From assembly GCA_001775095.1 (NCBI GenBank), contig MFCA01000026.1, positions 1-46,038 on the forward strand: a stretch of 46,038 nt of DNA, in the 5' to 3' direction. Below are positions 23,493 to 33,386 of the stretch, one piece after another; position 1 is the stretch's first letter, and each line of letters starts with the position of its first letter. The stretch is from Candidatus Curtissbacteria bacterium RIFOXYA1_FULL_41_14. Its GTDB lineage: Bacteria > Patescibacteriota > Microgenomatia > Curtissbacterales > GWA2-41-24. The notes below the pieces were generated by a model. The model was not told the DNA's origin. It saw only the letters and a program-made list of their open reading frames with translations, and did no database searches. The position numbers and the translations under genes are program-made.

Positions 23493-24137
23493 ATGGAACA
23501 ATCCTTTCTGGAAACCATTGTCTTCTGGGTGATGGATATCATATCAAACCTGGGATACCCCGGAGTGTTTCTTCTGATGACAGCCGAATCCGCGCTTATT
23601 CCAATTCCCTCCGAAATCATCATGCCGTTTTCGGGCTTCCTGGTTTCGGAAGGCAGATTTGACTTTTGGTTGGTAGTCCTTATGGGTGCTTCAGGCAATC
23701 TTGCAGGTTCCTGGTTAGCGTACAGTCTTGGTTATTTTGGGGAGAAATCCTTGGTCAGAAAAATCATTGTCAAATACGGTAAATTTATTCTATTGACTGA
23801 AGAAGAATATGATCAGGCCCTCAGACTATTTTCTAAATACGGCCAGTGGCTGGCAGCGGCAGCCAGGGTCTTACCGGCGATAAGAACAGTTATCTCTTTG
23901 CCTGCGGGCGTGGCCAAACTTTCTTTTTGGCGATTTTCGGCGCTCACCTTTTTCGGATCTTTTGTCTGGTCAGCGTTTTTAGCTTATCTCGGTCTAATTT
24001 TGGGCGAAAATTGGGAAAGTATTAGGCCATACTTTCGAAAATTTGACATAGTCATAATTCTGGCGACTATAATTTTAGTTGGAGCTTACTTATACCACAA
24101 GCTTCATAAGAGTAAAGTAAGTGCGAAAAAAACTTAA
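23493..24137 (+). CDS. DedA-family membrane protein
   Basis: A 214-aa protein with about five membrane segments. GYPGVFLLMTAESALIPIPSEIIMP is the DedA signature region with the conserved Glu and Pro. AAARVLPAIRTVISLPAGVAKLSFWRF contains the RxxPxxR-type motif of the family. DedA proteins are half-transporters linked to undecaprenyl phosphate or phospholipid movement across the inner membrane. The NRAMP-like gene overlaps its 3' end by 17 nt, so the two are probably an operon. Confidence 0.92.
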   Translation: MEQSFLETIVFWVMDIISNLGYPGVFLLMTAESALIPIPSEIIMPFSGFLVSEGRFDFWLVVLMGASGNLAGSWLAYSLGYFGEKSLVRKIIVKYGKFILLTEEEYDQALRLFSKYGQWLAAAARVLPAIRTVISLPAGVAKLSFWRFSALTFFGSFVWSAFLAYLGLILGENWESIRPYFRKFDIVIILATIILVGAYLYHKLHKSKVSAKKT

Positions 24138-25380
24138 AAAAATCTTCTCCAAATTCGGTCCTGGAATTATCACAGGCGCATCCGATGACGATCCCTCCGG
24201 CATAGCAACTTACTCTCAAGCAGGAGCTTCCCAAGGTTACGCGCTTCTTTGGACAGCTCTTCTAACTTTTCCACTAATGGCGGCAATTCAGGAAATGTGT
24301 GCCAGAATTGGTATAGTCACCGGCAAAGGTTTAGCAGGGAATATTAAAGCCCACTATAAGTCAAAAATACTTCTATATTTTTTAGCCCTTCTGTTAATAG
24401 TTTCCAATACGATAAATATCGGTGCGGACCTTGCAGGAATGGCCGCTGCTACCAGACTTTTAATTCCCATTAACCAGCTGTTAATAGCCGTTGTTATAAC
24501 AGCTTTAATAATAATTCTGCTGTTGTATTTCCCATACAAAATCATTGCATCCAATCTGAAGTGGCTAACGTTTGCCCTCTTTGCTTATATCGCATCGGCC
24601 CTGGTTACGCAACAAGATTGGGTTAATATTCTTGTCAGTACAGTTGTTCCTTCAATAAGTCTCAATAAAGAATTGATAACTCTGGTTGTTGCTATTTTAG
24701 GAACCACAATTTCTCCTTACCTTTTCTTTTGGCAGACATCAGCAGAAGTTGAAGAAATCAAGGAGGAACAGAGAGAAAAACATATAAAAATAATAGTCAC
24801 GAAACATGAACTCAAACAAGTAGCCGAAGATGTAGGTTTAGGCATGCTTTTTTCAAATTTAGTGATGTTTGCGATTATTGCGACAACTGCCTCAACTCTC
24901 TTTAGATTCGGCATTAATGAAATTACAACCGCCGATCAGGCGGCAAAAGCTCTTGAGCCGATAGCCGGCCGCCTGTCGTCATTTTTATTTACAATTGGGA
25001 TAGTCGGAACCGGAATGTTGGCAATCCCGGTCTTAGCCGGATCCGCAGCATACGCGGTTTCTGAGGTTTTCGGGGCTAAAGAGGGTCTAACAAAATCATT
25101 CCGGCAGGCCAAGCTATTTTATGCTGTAATAATACTTTCGACATTTGTTGGCCTGTTGATAAACCTTCTAAACCTTAACCCGTTTAAAACTCTATTTTAT
25201 ACTGCAGTCATTTATGGTTTGATATCACCAATTCTTATCCTTTTTATCCTTCTTTTAGCTAATAATTCAAAAGTCATGGGTAAGTATAAAAATAACGCTG
25301 TAACTAATGTCTTAGGGGGATTTACACTGCTTTTAATGTCTGCTGCTGCTGTTACCTTCTTGATTTTGACGTTCTTCTGA
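24121..25380 (+). CDS. NRAMP-superfamily metal transporter, divergent metal site
   Basis: A 419-aa protein with about eleven membrane helices. Helix 1 has GPGIITGASDDDPSGIATYS, where the canonical NRAMP DPGN is DPSG. Helix 6 has GTTISPYLFFWQTSAEVEE in place of the canonical MPH motif, so the metal-coordinating Met is absent. Loss of this Met is a feature of NRAMP-related transporters for harder ions such as magnesium (family knowledge), so the substrate may not be iron or manganese. The start is GTG at 24121, inside the dedA end. Confidence 0.85.
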   Translation: MRKKLKKIFSKFGPGIITGASDDDPSGIATYSQAGASQGYALLWTALLTFPLMAAIQEMCARIGIVTGKGLAGNIKAHYKSKILLYFLALLLIVSNTINIGADLAGMAAATRLLIPINQLLIAVVITALIIILLLYFPYKIIASNLKWLTFALFAYIASALVTQQDWVNILVSTVVPSISLNKELITLVVAILGTTISPYLFFWQTSAEVEEIKEEQREKHIKIIVTKHELKQVAEDVGLGMLFSNLVMFAIIATTASTLFRFGINEITTADQAAKALEPIAGRLSSFLFTIGIVGTGMLAIPVLAGSAAYAVSEVFGAKEGLTKSFRQAKLFYAVIILSTFVGLLINLLNLNPFKTLFYTAVIYGLISPILILFILLLANNSKVMGKYKNNAVTNVLGGFTLLLMSAAAVTFLILTFF

Positions 25381-25385
25381 GCTAG

Positions 25386-25490
25386 CTAGAAACCTATATT
25401 GTTCGATCGCAGGAGGGTACCGGCTGGTACTCTCCGCAGCGAGAACTATCAGACTTCTCACGTTGTTCGAAGAATAACAGAATTTTCAAT
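25386..25490 (-). repeat. Cloverleaf-like palindromic repeat, copy E
   Basis: It fills the gap between the convergent NRAMP-like (stop 25380) and lexA (stop 25494) genes. The left arm is AACCTATATTGTTCGA and the right arm is TTCGAAGAATAACAG plus TTTTCAA. The second stem is GGAGGGTACC / GGTACTCTCC, which contains a G-T position that pairs as G-U only in plus-strand RNA. GCGAGAA pairs with TTCTCAC. Confidence 0.88.
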
Positions 25491-25493
25491 GGA

Positions 25494-26114
25494 TTAGTAG
25501 TTATAGCGCCTGATTACTCCGACGCATTTACCCTGAATAATTACGTTTTTGGCAAAAATTGGCTCCATTGAGGAGTTGGCCGGTTCCAGCCGGACACGAT
25601 CTTTTTCTTTGAAAAATCGTTTTAAGGTTACAACTCCGTTATCAATCATTGCCACCACAATATCACCATCCCGTGCTTGATTTGCCTCCTCGACAACCAC
25701 AAAATCCCCATCTAAAATTCCCTCCTCAATCATTGATTCGCCTTTGACCTGTAGAACATATGATTTCTTGCTTGGCGAAATCATATTGTCAGGAACAGTA
25801 AACCGGGAATTAGGGTCAGTATAAGGTTCAATAGGAGCTCCGGCTGCAATAAAGCCCAAGATCGGCAATTCTATACCTTTAACTAACTTCCCAATACCTT
25901 GATCAATTAGCTCAATTCCTCGGGAAATACCAGAAATTTTCTTTATCAAACCTTTCTTTTCAAGGACTTGGAGATGCTCATGTACCGTAGCCAAAGACCT
26001 AACTCCCAGATGTTTGGCGATTTCAACCAGAGTAGGTGCATGACCGAATTTTTCGATATAACGGTTTAGAAAATTAACTATTTGCTTTTGCCTTCTATAC
26101 AAAACTGTAGCCAT
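25494..26114 (-). CDS. lexA: LexA SOS repressor
   Basis: A 206-aa protein from the ATG at 26114; a TTG seven codons upstream is possible but is not aligned with the usual LexA start. The winged HTH covers residues 7-65 (RQKQIVNFLNRYIEKFGHAPT, SLATVHEHLQVLEKKG). The cleavage site is A91-G92 in FIAAGAPIEP. The catalytic Ser127 is in KGESMIEEGI and Lys165 in VVTLKRFF. It represses DNA-repair genes until cleaved on RecA filaments. It is divergent from uvrB; a dyad between them (26152-26184) is a candidate operator. Confidence 0.95.
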   Translation of the reverse strand: MATVLYRRQKQIVNFLNRYIEKFGHAPTLVEIAKHLGVRSLATVHEHLQVLEKKGLIKKISGISRGIELIDQGIGKLVKGIELPILGFIAAGAPIEPYTDPNSRFTVPDNMISPSKKSYVLQVKGESMIEEGILDGDFVVVEEANQARDGDIVVAMIDNGVVTLKRFFKEKDRVRLEPANSSMEPIFAKNVIIQGKCVGVIRRYNY

Positions 26115-26151
26115 TTGTAATAATATACCAAACAAAACCCGAAGTTGTCAA

Positions 26152-26184
26152 GCCCTGAAACTAGAATGCAATTCTGTTCAGGGC
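26152..26184. promoter_or_regulatory. Nested dyad between lexA and uvrB, candidate operator
   Basis: The outer arms GCCCTGAA and TTCAGGGC (8 bp) enclose the inner arms AGAAT and ATTCT around GCA. It is the only strong dyad in the divergent lexA-uvrB region. It does not match the known LexA boxes CTGT-N8-ACAG or GAAC-N4-GTTC. It may bind LexA of this lineage or be an RNA hairpin in an antisense leader. Confidence 0.4.
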
Positions 26185-26344
26185 GAAGACCGACCGAAAA
26201 TCGCAGCATGAGCCGTATACGGATAGTATTGAAAAGACGAATGCTAAGATTAGGTGGGTCAATAACCAACTTCAAGATATCTCAGTAAGTCGATTTCTAT
26301 TGCAGTGCGTGACAAGGCGACTTGCTGATATAATTGTAATTTCT

Positions 26345-28411
26345 ATGAAATTTAAATTAACTTCCGTCTACAAACCAACTGGAGATCAACCGCAAGCCAT
26401 CACAAGACTGGTGGAGGGGCTAAATAGAGGCTATCAGTATCAAACACTTCTGGGTGTTACCGGATCAGGAAAAACCTTCACTATGGCCAATGTCATCAAC
26501 CAAATTCAAAGACCAACCCTGGTAATCTCCCATAATAAAACACTGGCAGCTCAACTTTATCAGGAATTCCGGGAATTTTTCCCCAACAATGCTGTTTGTT
26601 ATTTCGTTTCTTATTACGATTATTACCAGCCGGAAGCTTATCTTCCTACAACAGATACATATATCGAAAAAGAAACAGAAGTCAATGAAGAAATTGACCG
26701 GTTAAGACTAGCCGCGACCACATCTTTGGCAACAAGAGAAGATGTGATAGTCGTAGCATCGGTCTCCGCAATATATAATCTTGGCTCTCCACAAGAGTAC
26801 CAAAATGCGTGCCTTATTTTAAAAAAGAACCAGGTTTGGGTAAGAGATGAATTATTGCGAAACTTCGCCAAACTCCAGTACGAAAGAAATGATGTCGATT
26901 TCGCCAGAGGCACTTACAGAGTCAGGGGTGAAAACATTGAGATATTGCCTGCCTATGAAAACAATGGCTTAAGGTTAACATTTGCCGGCAAAACTATCAA
27001 AAAAATAGAGTGGATTCATCCAATAACCGGCCAGCCGATCACTTTAGCACACTCCCGGAGTGCGCATAGTCATGACCGGGCACACTCCGGGAGTGAAACA
27101 GGCCAAGACCTCGCCGCAATCTACCCTGCAAAACATTACATTGCCTCGGAGCAGTCAACCCAGACAGCGATCGGATCCATCAAGAAAGAGCTCGCCCAAA
27201 GGTTAAAAGTATTTCAAAAAGCTGGCAAAGAACTTGAAGCATACAGGCTTAAATCGCGCACGAAATACGATCTTGAAATGATCGAAACCTTTGGCTACTG
27301 CAAAGGAATCGAGAACTACTCCAGGTACTTTGACGGCCGCAAACCCGGAGAACCACCGTACAGCTTACTTGAACATTTCCCAAAAGACTATCTGATGATA
27401 ATTGATGAATCACACATGACTGTTCCGCAAATCAACGGGATGTATAATGGCGACCGCTCCAGAAAGGAAATGCTTGTGGATTTCGGGTTCCGTCTGCCAT
27501 CAGCTTACGATAATAGACCTTTAAAATTCGATGAGTTCTCACGAAAAATAAATCGGGTAATTTATACATCTGCTACCCCATCGCAATATGAAATAAGCAT
27601 TTCAAGTCAAGTAGTACAACAGCTTATCAGGCCAACAGGTCTGCAAGATCCGCAAATATCGATAAAACCATCAGAGGGCCAAATCAAGGATTTAATTGCC
27701 GAAATCAAAAAAAGAGTAAAAAAAAGTCAAAGAGTGTTAGTTACAACATTAACTAAAAGAATGGCCGAAGAACTGTCGTTATACTTAGAAGAAAAGAGCA
27801 TAAAAGTTCACTACCTCCATTCTGAAATTCAGACACTGGAAAGAACGGACCTTTTGGATGACTTAAGACTGGGTAACTATGATGTTCTTGTCGGAATAAA
27901 TTTACTCAGAGAGGGTTTAGATCTGCCTGAGGTATCTCTTGTTGCTATTCTTGACGCGGACAAAGAAGGTTTTTTGAGATCTGAAACGTCTTTGATCCAG
28001 ACAATGGGCCGGGCAGCCCGACATGTAAATGGACAAGTTATTCTTTACGCAGATACTATAACTGGGTCAATAGAGAGAGCTATTAAAGAAGTTGAGAGGA
28101 GACGTCAGATCCAGCTTGACTATAACAAAAAGTATAATATTTCTCCAAAGTCAATTGAAAAGCCTATTCGGGCAAAACTTGTTGAAAGAGAAAAAGTCTA
28201 TGAGGAAAGTAAACAGATATACAGGGATACAGTAATACAGTTGGCCCTTGAAAGGGCAACTGAGGGTTCGCTTCTTGCGGAAGACAGGCAAAAATATATA
28301 AAAATTCTGACCCGGGAAATGAAAAACGCAGCACGGCTTTTAGACTTTGAACAAGCGGCGATTTTGCGCGATCAAATACAAAGCCTAAAATTCCCAAATC
28401 AAAATTCATAA
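26345..28411 (+). CDS. uvrB: Excinuclease ABC subunit B
   Basis: A 688-aa protein from the ATG at 26345, which precedes the conserved N-terminus [17 protein letters not shown]. The Walker A motif GVTGSGKT is at residues 38-45. The beta-hairpin [12 protein letters not shown], the DEAD-type box [16 protein letters not shown] and [23 protein letters not shown] are all present, with a C-terminal UVR motif. It verifies damage in nucleotide excision repair. About 19 extra residues around 235-251, rich in His and Ser, come from a palindromic insertion. TATAAT (26329-26334) lies 10 nt before the ATG; the -35 is poor, fitting a regulated promoter. Confidence 0.97.
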   Translation: MKFKLTSVYKPTGDQPQAITRLVEGLNRGYQYQTLLGVTGSGKTFTMANVINQIQRPTLVISHNKTLAAQLYQEFREFFPNNAVCYFVSYYDYYQPEAYLPTTDTYIEKETEVNEEIDRLRLAATTSLATREDVIVVASVSAIYNLGSPQEYQNACLILKKNQVWVRDELLRNFAKLQYERNDVDFARGTYRVRGENIEILPAYENNGLRLTFAGKTIKKIEWIHPITGQPITLAHSRSAHSHDRAHSGSETGQDLAAIYPAKHYIASEQSTQTAIGSIKKELAQRLKVFQKAGKELEAYRLKSRTKYDLEMIETFGYCKGIENYSRYFDGRKPGEPPYSLLEHFPKDYLMIIDESHMTVPQINGMYNGDRSRKEMLVDFGFRLPSAYDNRPLKFDEFSRKINRVIYTSATPSQYEISISSQVVQQLIRPTGLQDPQISIKPSEGQIKDLIAEIKKRVKKSQRVLVTTLTKRMAEELSLYLEEKSIKVHYLHSEIQTLERTDLLDDLRLGNYDVLVGINLLREGLDLPEVSLVAILDADKEGFLRSETSLIQTMGRAARHVNGQVILYADTITGSIERAIKEVERRRQIQLDYNKKYNISPKSIEKPIRAKLVEREKVYEESKQIYRDTVIQLALERATEGSLLAEDRQKYIKILTREMKNAARLLDFEQAAILRDQIQSLKFPNQNS
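27047..27096 (+). repeat. Palindromic repeat inserted in frame in uvrB
   Basis: Two 33-bp-spaced copies of GCACACTCC(C/G)GGAGTG (27047 and 27080) contain the 13-bp palindromes CACTCCCGGAGTG and CACTCCGGGAGTG, which are reverse complements of each other. They encode the residues [17 protein letters not shown] in place of a normally short linker before IYPAKHY. The reading frame is kept. Confidence 0.75.
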
Positions 28412-28428
28412 AGTATGAAAGGTTTAAA

Positions 28429-31332
28429 ATGGATAAAATAATTATTAAAGGCGCTCGAGTACACAACCTTAAAAACATCACTGTCGAAATTCCAAAAAAT
28501 AAATTAGTTGTTTTTACCGGGATTTCAGGATCTGGAAAGTCCTCTTTGGCCTTTGACACAATTTACGCAGAAGGCCAAAGGCGGTATGTCGAGTCGTTAG
28601 CATCGTACGCCCGTCAGTTTCTGGGGGTAATGGATAAACCTGACGTTGATTCGATAGATGGTTTATCTCCGGCAATTTCAATTGATCAAAAATCAACCTC
28701 CCATAACCCAAGATCAACTGTCGGCACAATTACCGAAATCTACGACTACCTGCGGCTTTTATACGCCAGAATCGGCCATCCCCATTGTCCGATATGCGGA
28801 CGGGAAATATCTCATCAATCGTTAGAGCAGATTGTCCAGGAAATTCAAAAACTTTCAGCAAATAGTCAAAAAGTCTCAACAAGAGTTCTGCTACTAGCAC
28901 CGATAGTCAAAGACCGGAAGGGTGAATTTAACTCTCTTTTTGCCGATCTTGCCAAAAAGGGTTATCGATACGTCAGGGTAGACGGTCAAATCAGATCAAT
29001 TGATGAAGAATTTGTACTCATTAAAACTAATAAGCACACAATTGATGCCGTCATCGACAGGCTAACTCTTCCCGCTGAAAAAAGCCGTCTAACTCAATCA
29101 GTTGAGCAAGGATTAAAACTGGGTGAAGGAACAGTAATTGCCGCCAAAATTTTGGATAAAACATTTGAAATCCCCCAATTCCCCAAATATCTGGAAGATC
29201 ATCTTTTTTCTGAAAAGTTCGCCTGTCCAGTTGATAATATCTCCCTGCCGGAGATTGAGCCTAGAACATTCTCATTTAATTCTCCTCATGGGGCATGCCC
29301 GGTATGTAACGGCATTGGCTCAATACGCAAAGTCGACCCAGATTTGGTGATTAACCCCAACCTTTCAATACTGGAAGGCGCAATATTACCATGGTCAATG
29401 ATTGTTGAATCAGATTCTTGGGCATGGAGATTAGTCGAAACGGTAGCTAGAGAAGAAAATATATCAATGGACTTACCCTTCGAAAGACTTCCAGAAGAAT
29501 CAAAAAAGATTATTCTTTACGGTAATGGCACAAGAATTTATAGAGTCAAAGGACTAAACAGGCTCGGCAGGGGCACATTCTGGGACAGCGAGTTTGAGGG
29601 TGTAATCGCTAATCTCAAAAGGCGATATTCTCAGAGCGAGTCTGATTACGTTAGGGGAAAAATTGAGAAATTTATGCGAATAGACACCTGCGCCGCCTGT
29701 AAAGGGGCAAGACTTAAAGACGAAGCACTTTCAGTCACGATAGATAATAAGTCAATTGCTCAAGTCGCACAATACGCCGTTTCACACTTTTTTAGCTGGA
29801 TATCGGAGCTTTTGAAAGACTCTGAAAAAATACTGTCCGAACGCGAAAGAATCATTACCAAACCAATCGTCAAAGAGCTAACCAGCCGTGTCCAATTTCT
29901 ACTAGATGTAGGCCTTGAATATTTAACGATCAATAGAACAGCATCGACATTAGCAGGCGGTGAAGCCCAAAGGATAAGACTTGCTTCACAAATAGGTTCA
30001 GGATTATCCGGGGTACTTTACGTTTTAGATGAACCTTCAATTGGCCTGCATCAAAGGGATAATAACCGTCTTATTCATACCCTTAAGCGATTAAGAGACA
30101 TCAATAATACGGTTATAGTCGTTGAACACGACAGAGAAATAATGATGGCATCGGATGAAATTCTGGATTTCGGCCCCGGCGCTGGCAAACAGGGAGGTGC
30201 AATTATTGCTCAAGGCAGTCCGCCTCAAATTATGAAATTACAGGCCTCATTAACAGGCAAGTATTTATCCGGGAGAAAGAATGTAACAGTCCCTAAAACA
30301 ATACAGGCCGAGGATAACGGAAACCCAAATAATCAAGATTACCTAATAGTCACAGGAGCTCGCGAACACAATCTGAAAAATATAGAGGTAAGTTTTCCTC
30401 TTGGAAAATTTATTTGTGTTACCGGAGTATCCGGATCAGGTAAATCTACGCTTGTTCACGATATTTTATTTAAAGCGCTTGCAAGTGAACTTTACCTGTC
30501 AAGAATAAAGCCTGGTGACTTTGATCATATTAACGGAGGAGAAAAAATTGACAAGGTAATTCTCATTGATCAATCACCTATAGGCAGAACACCAAGAAGT
30601 AATCCGGCAACCTACACCGGGGTTTTTACCTTTATCAGGGATCTTTTCGCCAAAACTACCGATGCCCGCATCCGCGGGTATAAACCAGGCAGATTCTCTT
30701 TCAATGTTAAAGGAGGACGGTGCGAAGCATGTGAGGGAGAAGGACAGGTTAAAATCGAAATGCAGTTCTTACCCGATGTCTATATCGACTGCGAAGTTTG
30801 CGGCGGAAAAAGATACATCGAAGAGGTACTTGAAATACGTTACAAAGGTAAAAATATCGCTGATGTGCTAGCCATGACAGTTGAAGAAGCACTTACCTTC
30901 TTTGAAAATATACCCCAGATCAAACAAAAACTGGAAACCATCTATGACGTTGGATTAGGCTACATCCAGCTCGGACAACCTGCACCAACTCTCTCAGGTG
31001 GAGAAGCTCAGCGTGTTAAACTGGCGACAGAACTTTCCAAAAGAGCTACAGGTAAAACTCTATACATATTGGACGAGCCAACAACAGGACTTCATTTCGC
31101 CGATATAGAAAGATTATTATTAATTCTGAGACGACTTGTCGAACAAAATAATACAGTCATTATTATTGAGCACAATCTGGACGTTATCAGAAATGTTGAC
31201 TGGGTTATCGATCTGGGTCCAGAGGGCGGCGATAAAGGGGGGTTTGTCGTAACTACCGGCACTCCTCATCAAGTAAGTCAGGAGAAAAAATCCTACACCG
31301 GCCAATTTCTCAAGAAAGTACTGGAAGCATAA
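28429..31332 (+). CDS. uvrA: Excinuclease ABC subunit A
   Basis: A 967-aa protein (about 940 in E. coli). Two ABC ATPase halves are visible, with Walker A motifs GISGSGKSS (residues 31-39) and GVSGSGKST. The ABC signatures are [12 protein letters not shown] and [12 protein letters not shown], and the Walker B regions are [11 protein letters not shown] and [11 protein letters not shown]. Zinc modules CPIC, CPVC, CAAC, CEAC and CEVC are intact. It recognises DNA damage with UvrB. It follows uvrB by 17 nt with a weak AAGG ribosome site. A palindromic repeat begins at its stop codon. Confidence 0.98.
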   Translation: MDKIIIKGARVHNLKNITVEIPKNKLVVFTGISGSGKSSLAFDTIYAEGQRRYVESLASYARQFLGVMDKPDVDSIDGLSPAISIDQKSTSHNPRSTVGTITEIYDYLRLLYARIGHPHCPICGREISHQSLEQIVQEIQKLSANSQKVSTRVLLLAPIVKDRKGEFNSLFADLAKKGYRYVRVDGQIRSIDEEFVLIKTNKHTIDAVIDRLTLPAEKSRLTQSVEQGLKLGEGTVIAAKILDKTFEIPQFPKYLEDHLFSEKFACPVDNISLPEIEPRTFSFNSPHGACPVCNGIGSIRKVDPDLVINPNLSILEGAILPWSMIVESDSWAWRLVETVAREENISMDLPFERLPEESKKIILYGNGTRIYRVKGLNRLGRGTFWDSEFEGVIANLKRRYSQSESDYVRGKIEKFMRIDTCAACKGARLKDEALSVTIDNKSIAQVAQYAVSHFFSWISELLKDSEKILSERERIITKPIVKELTSRVQFLLDVGLEYLTINRTASTLAGGEAQRIRLASQIGSGLSGVLYVLDEPSIGLHQRDNNRLIHTLKRLRDINNTVIVVEHDREIMMASDEILDFGPGAGKQGGAIIAQGSPPQIMKLQASLTGKYLSGRKNVTVPKTIQAEDNGNPNNQDYLIVTGAREHNLKNIEVSFPLGKFICVTGVSGSGKSTLVHDILFKALASELYLSRIKPGDFDHINGGEKIDKVILIDQSPIGRTPRSNPATYTGVFTFIRDLFAKTTDARIRGYKPGRFSFNVKGGRCEACEGEGQVKIEMQFLPDVYIDCEVCGGKRYIEEVLEIRYKGKNIADVLAMTVEEALTFFENIPQIKQKLETIYDVGLGYIQLGQPAPTLSGGEAQRVKLATELSKRATGKTLYILDEPTTGLHFADIERLLLILRRLVEQNNTVIIIEHNLDVIRNVDWVIDLGPEGGDKGGFVVTTGTPHQVSQEKKSYTGQFLKKVLEA

Positions 31333-31433
31333 TATTGTTCGAGCGAAGGAGGGTACCGTCCGGTACTCTCCAAAGCGAGAACTTACAAGACTTCTCACTT
31401 CGTCGAGTCTGACTCGACTTCGTTCGAAGAATA
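31331..31433 (-). repeat. Cloverleaf-like palindromic repeat, copy F
   Basis: It begins at the uvrA stop. AATATTGTTCGAGCG and CGTTCGAAGAATA form the outer stem, and GGAGGGTACCG / CGGTACTCTCC the main hairpin, with a G-U type position on the plus strand. GCGAGAA pairs with TTCTCAC. It has an extra 17-nt palindrome, GTCGAGTCTGACTCGAC (31403-31419), which is absent from the other copies. Confidence 0.88.
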
Positions 31434-31454
31434 AAAAAGTATTAGATAACCTGC

Positions 31455-31483
31455 TTGACAGAGGAAGCTCGGACATTGATACT
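31455..31483 (+). promoter_or_regulatory. Leaderless promoter of the transglutaminase-like gene
   Basis: A perfect TTGACA (31455-31460), a 17-bp spacer and GATACT (31478-31483) are followed by 7 nt and the ATG at 31491. This places the transcription start at the start codon. Confidence 0.8.
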
Positions 31484-31490
31484 TGACCAT

Positions 31491-33386
31491 ATGAGATTCC
31501 TTACCCGCTTTTTTCTTCTAGCGTTTTGTCTTTTCTCACTATTTACTATTCACTATTCACTATTCATCGCCCCCGCCTTTTCTCAAGGAGAATTTGAGAC
31601 TGACTACGATGTTCTTTATACGGTCGGGCAAGACGGTAAAACTAACGTCACTCAAAAAATTGTACTTAAAAATAAAACCTCAAATTATTATGCCGAGAAA
31701 TTCGAATTAAAAATAGGATCAACCAAAGTAGAAGATGTAAAAGCTACTGATAATATAGGGCCCCTGGAAACAAACGTTAAGTTTGACCAAAATACAACCT
31801 CAATCGAAGTAAAATTTAATCAAAAAGTAATAGGTATTGGTAAAACTCTGCCATGGGAACTTACCTACACTTCCTCAGAACTTGCCACAAAAAGCGGCCA
31901 AATATGGGAGATTTCAATACCAAGGCTTGCTAAAGCAGCAGATATTGGAGCATACAAAGCAAACATCTCTGTTCCTTCGTCATTCGGTCCAGTAGCTTTT
32001 ACAATACCGCAACCAAAGACTACCAATAAGGCCTTAAACCGGCAAGAATTTAGCTTCGACAAGGAACAGTTAATTCAGACCGGCATTGCAATGTCATTCG
32101 GTCAAAAACAGGTATTTTCTTTTAAACTTAATTATTTTCTTCAAAATAACAACCTGACAAATCAATTCAGCCAAATAGCTCTGCCCCCTGATAATAATTA
32201 CCAAAAAATTGTCATTGAAAAAATAGAGCCAAATCCAGTTAACATAGATGTTGACAAAGACGGCAATCTTCTCGCGAAATATAAATTAGCCCCCCATAGC
32301 GATTTAGATGTAGAGGTTTCCGGTTTTGTTGAGGTTTTTAGTAAGCCGTTTCGCAAAATTAATGCCGAATTATCGCAAGAAGAAAAAGAGCTTTATACTC
32401 AGCCTCAAAAATATTGGGATACAGCAAATGCCCAGATTAAAGAAACAGCCTCTACACTTAAAACTCCCGAACAAATCTATGACTTTGTCACAACTACTTT
32501 AAGTTACAGTAAAGAAAGATTAAGTCAGCCCAAAATCGAAAGGCTAGGTGCTGCCGGAGCGCTACAGTTTCCTAAAGATGCTGTTTGCATGGAATTTACG
32601 GATTTGTTTATTGCTCTTGCTAGGGCATCTCACATACCTGCAAGAGAAGTTGAAGGCTTCGCATATACTCAAAATGAAAGGTTAAGACCTCTATCACTTA
32701 CCCTTCCGGAGGGGGACATTTTACACGCGTGGCCAGAGTATTGGGACGATGAACTGGGCTGGGTGCAAGTCGATCCGACCTGGGGTTCAACCTCTGGGGG
32801 TTTAGATTATTTTAGCAAATTGGATTTTAACCATATAACATTTGTCCAAAGGGGAGTTTCGTCAACCTCTCCTTACCCAGCTGGGTCTTATAAACGTGAA
32901 GAAGATTCCCAAAAAAAAGGCGTATTTGTCTCATTCGCTCAAGATTTACCCACACTAACAGCAACCCCGCAGTTATTACTCCTGTCGCCGCAAAAAATAA
33001 TATCGGCATTTCCCGTAAAGGTACAGGCTAAAGTTTCTAATGTGGGGTCAACCTCTTTAATTGGACAGAAAATTTCCCTAAGTACCGGAAAACTCAAAAA
33101 TTTGTCGTCAGGAGATACTGAAATTCCGATCCTGCCTCCTTTTTCCACCCGCGAGTTCGAATTTAATCTTCAGGCAAACGCTTTATTTTTAAATACAGAA
33201 GATACGTTAATTTTAAGCTATGCGGATAGTCAGATATCAAAGCCAATAAGGATTCTTCCTATTTACCAAATTTTCTTCTTTAAATCTTTTTCCCTTTCAA
33301 TACTTATTGCAATAATTATCTGCGCAACAAGTTACTTCATCTACAAGAAGATCAAAAAGAGCAAGGTGAAACTCCCCGCGTATTAG
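31491..33386 (+). CDS. Secreted/membrane-anchored transglutaminase-like domain protein
   Basis: A 631-aa protein starting at the ATG at 31491. An N-terminal signal sequence or anchor (residues 1-30) is followed by a beta-rich region with repeated VKF/EVKF strands. The transglutaminase-like core has its Cys in KDAVCMEFTDLFIALARASH, its His in ILHAWPEYWDD and its Asp in WVQVDPTWG, completing the triad. A C-terminal membrane helix (SILIAIIICATSYFIY) precedes a Lys-rich tail. Such proteins act at the cell surface as peptidases or cross-linkers. It sits between uvrA and uvrC; the uvrC GTG overlaps its TAG by one base. Confidence 0.88.
   Translation: MRFLTRFFLLAFCLFSLFTIHYSLFIAPAFSQGEFETDYDVLYTVGQDGKTNVTQKIVLKNKTSNYYAEKFELKIGSTKVEDVKATDNIGPLETNVKFDQNTTSIEVKFNQKVIGIGKTLPWELTYTSSELATKSGQIWEISIPRLAKAADIGAYKANISVPSSFGPVAFTIPQPKTTNKALNRQEFSFDKEQLIQTGIAMSFGQKQVFSFKLNYFLQNNNLTNQFSQIALPPDNNYQKIVIEKIEPNPVNIDVDKDGNLLAKYKLAPHSDLDVEVSGFVEVFSKPFRKINAELSQEEKELYTQPQKYWDTANAQIKETASTLKTPEQIYDFVTTTLSYSKERLSQPKIERLGAAGALQFPKDAVCMEFTDLFIALARASHIPAREVEGFAYTQNERLRPLSLTLPEGDILHAWPEYWDDELGWVQVDPTWGSTSGGLDYFSKLDFNHITFVQRGVSSTSPYPAGSYKREEDSQKKGVFVSFAQDLPTLTATPQLLLLSPQKIISAFPVKVQAKVSNVGSTSLIGQKISLSTGKLKNLSSGDTEIPILPPFSTREFEFNLQANALFLNTEDTLILSYADSQISKPIRILPIYQIFFFKSFSLSILIAIIICATSYFIYKKIKKSKVKLPAY

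Noticed and set aside
27047-27096. Possible CRISPR-like repeat
   Set aside because: There are only two short palindromic units in a coding gene, with the frame kept and no spacers or cas genes.
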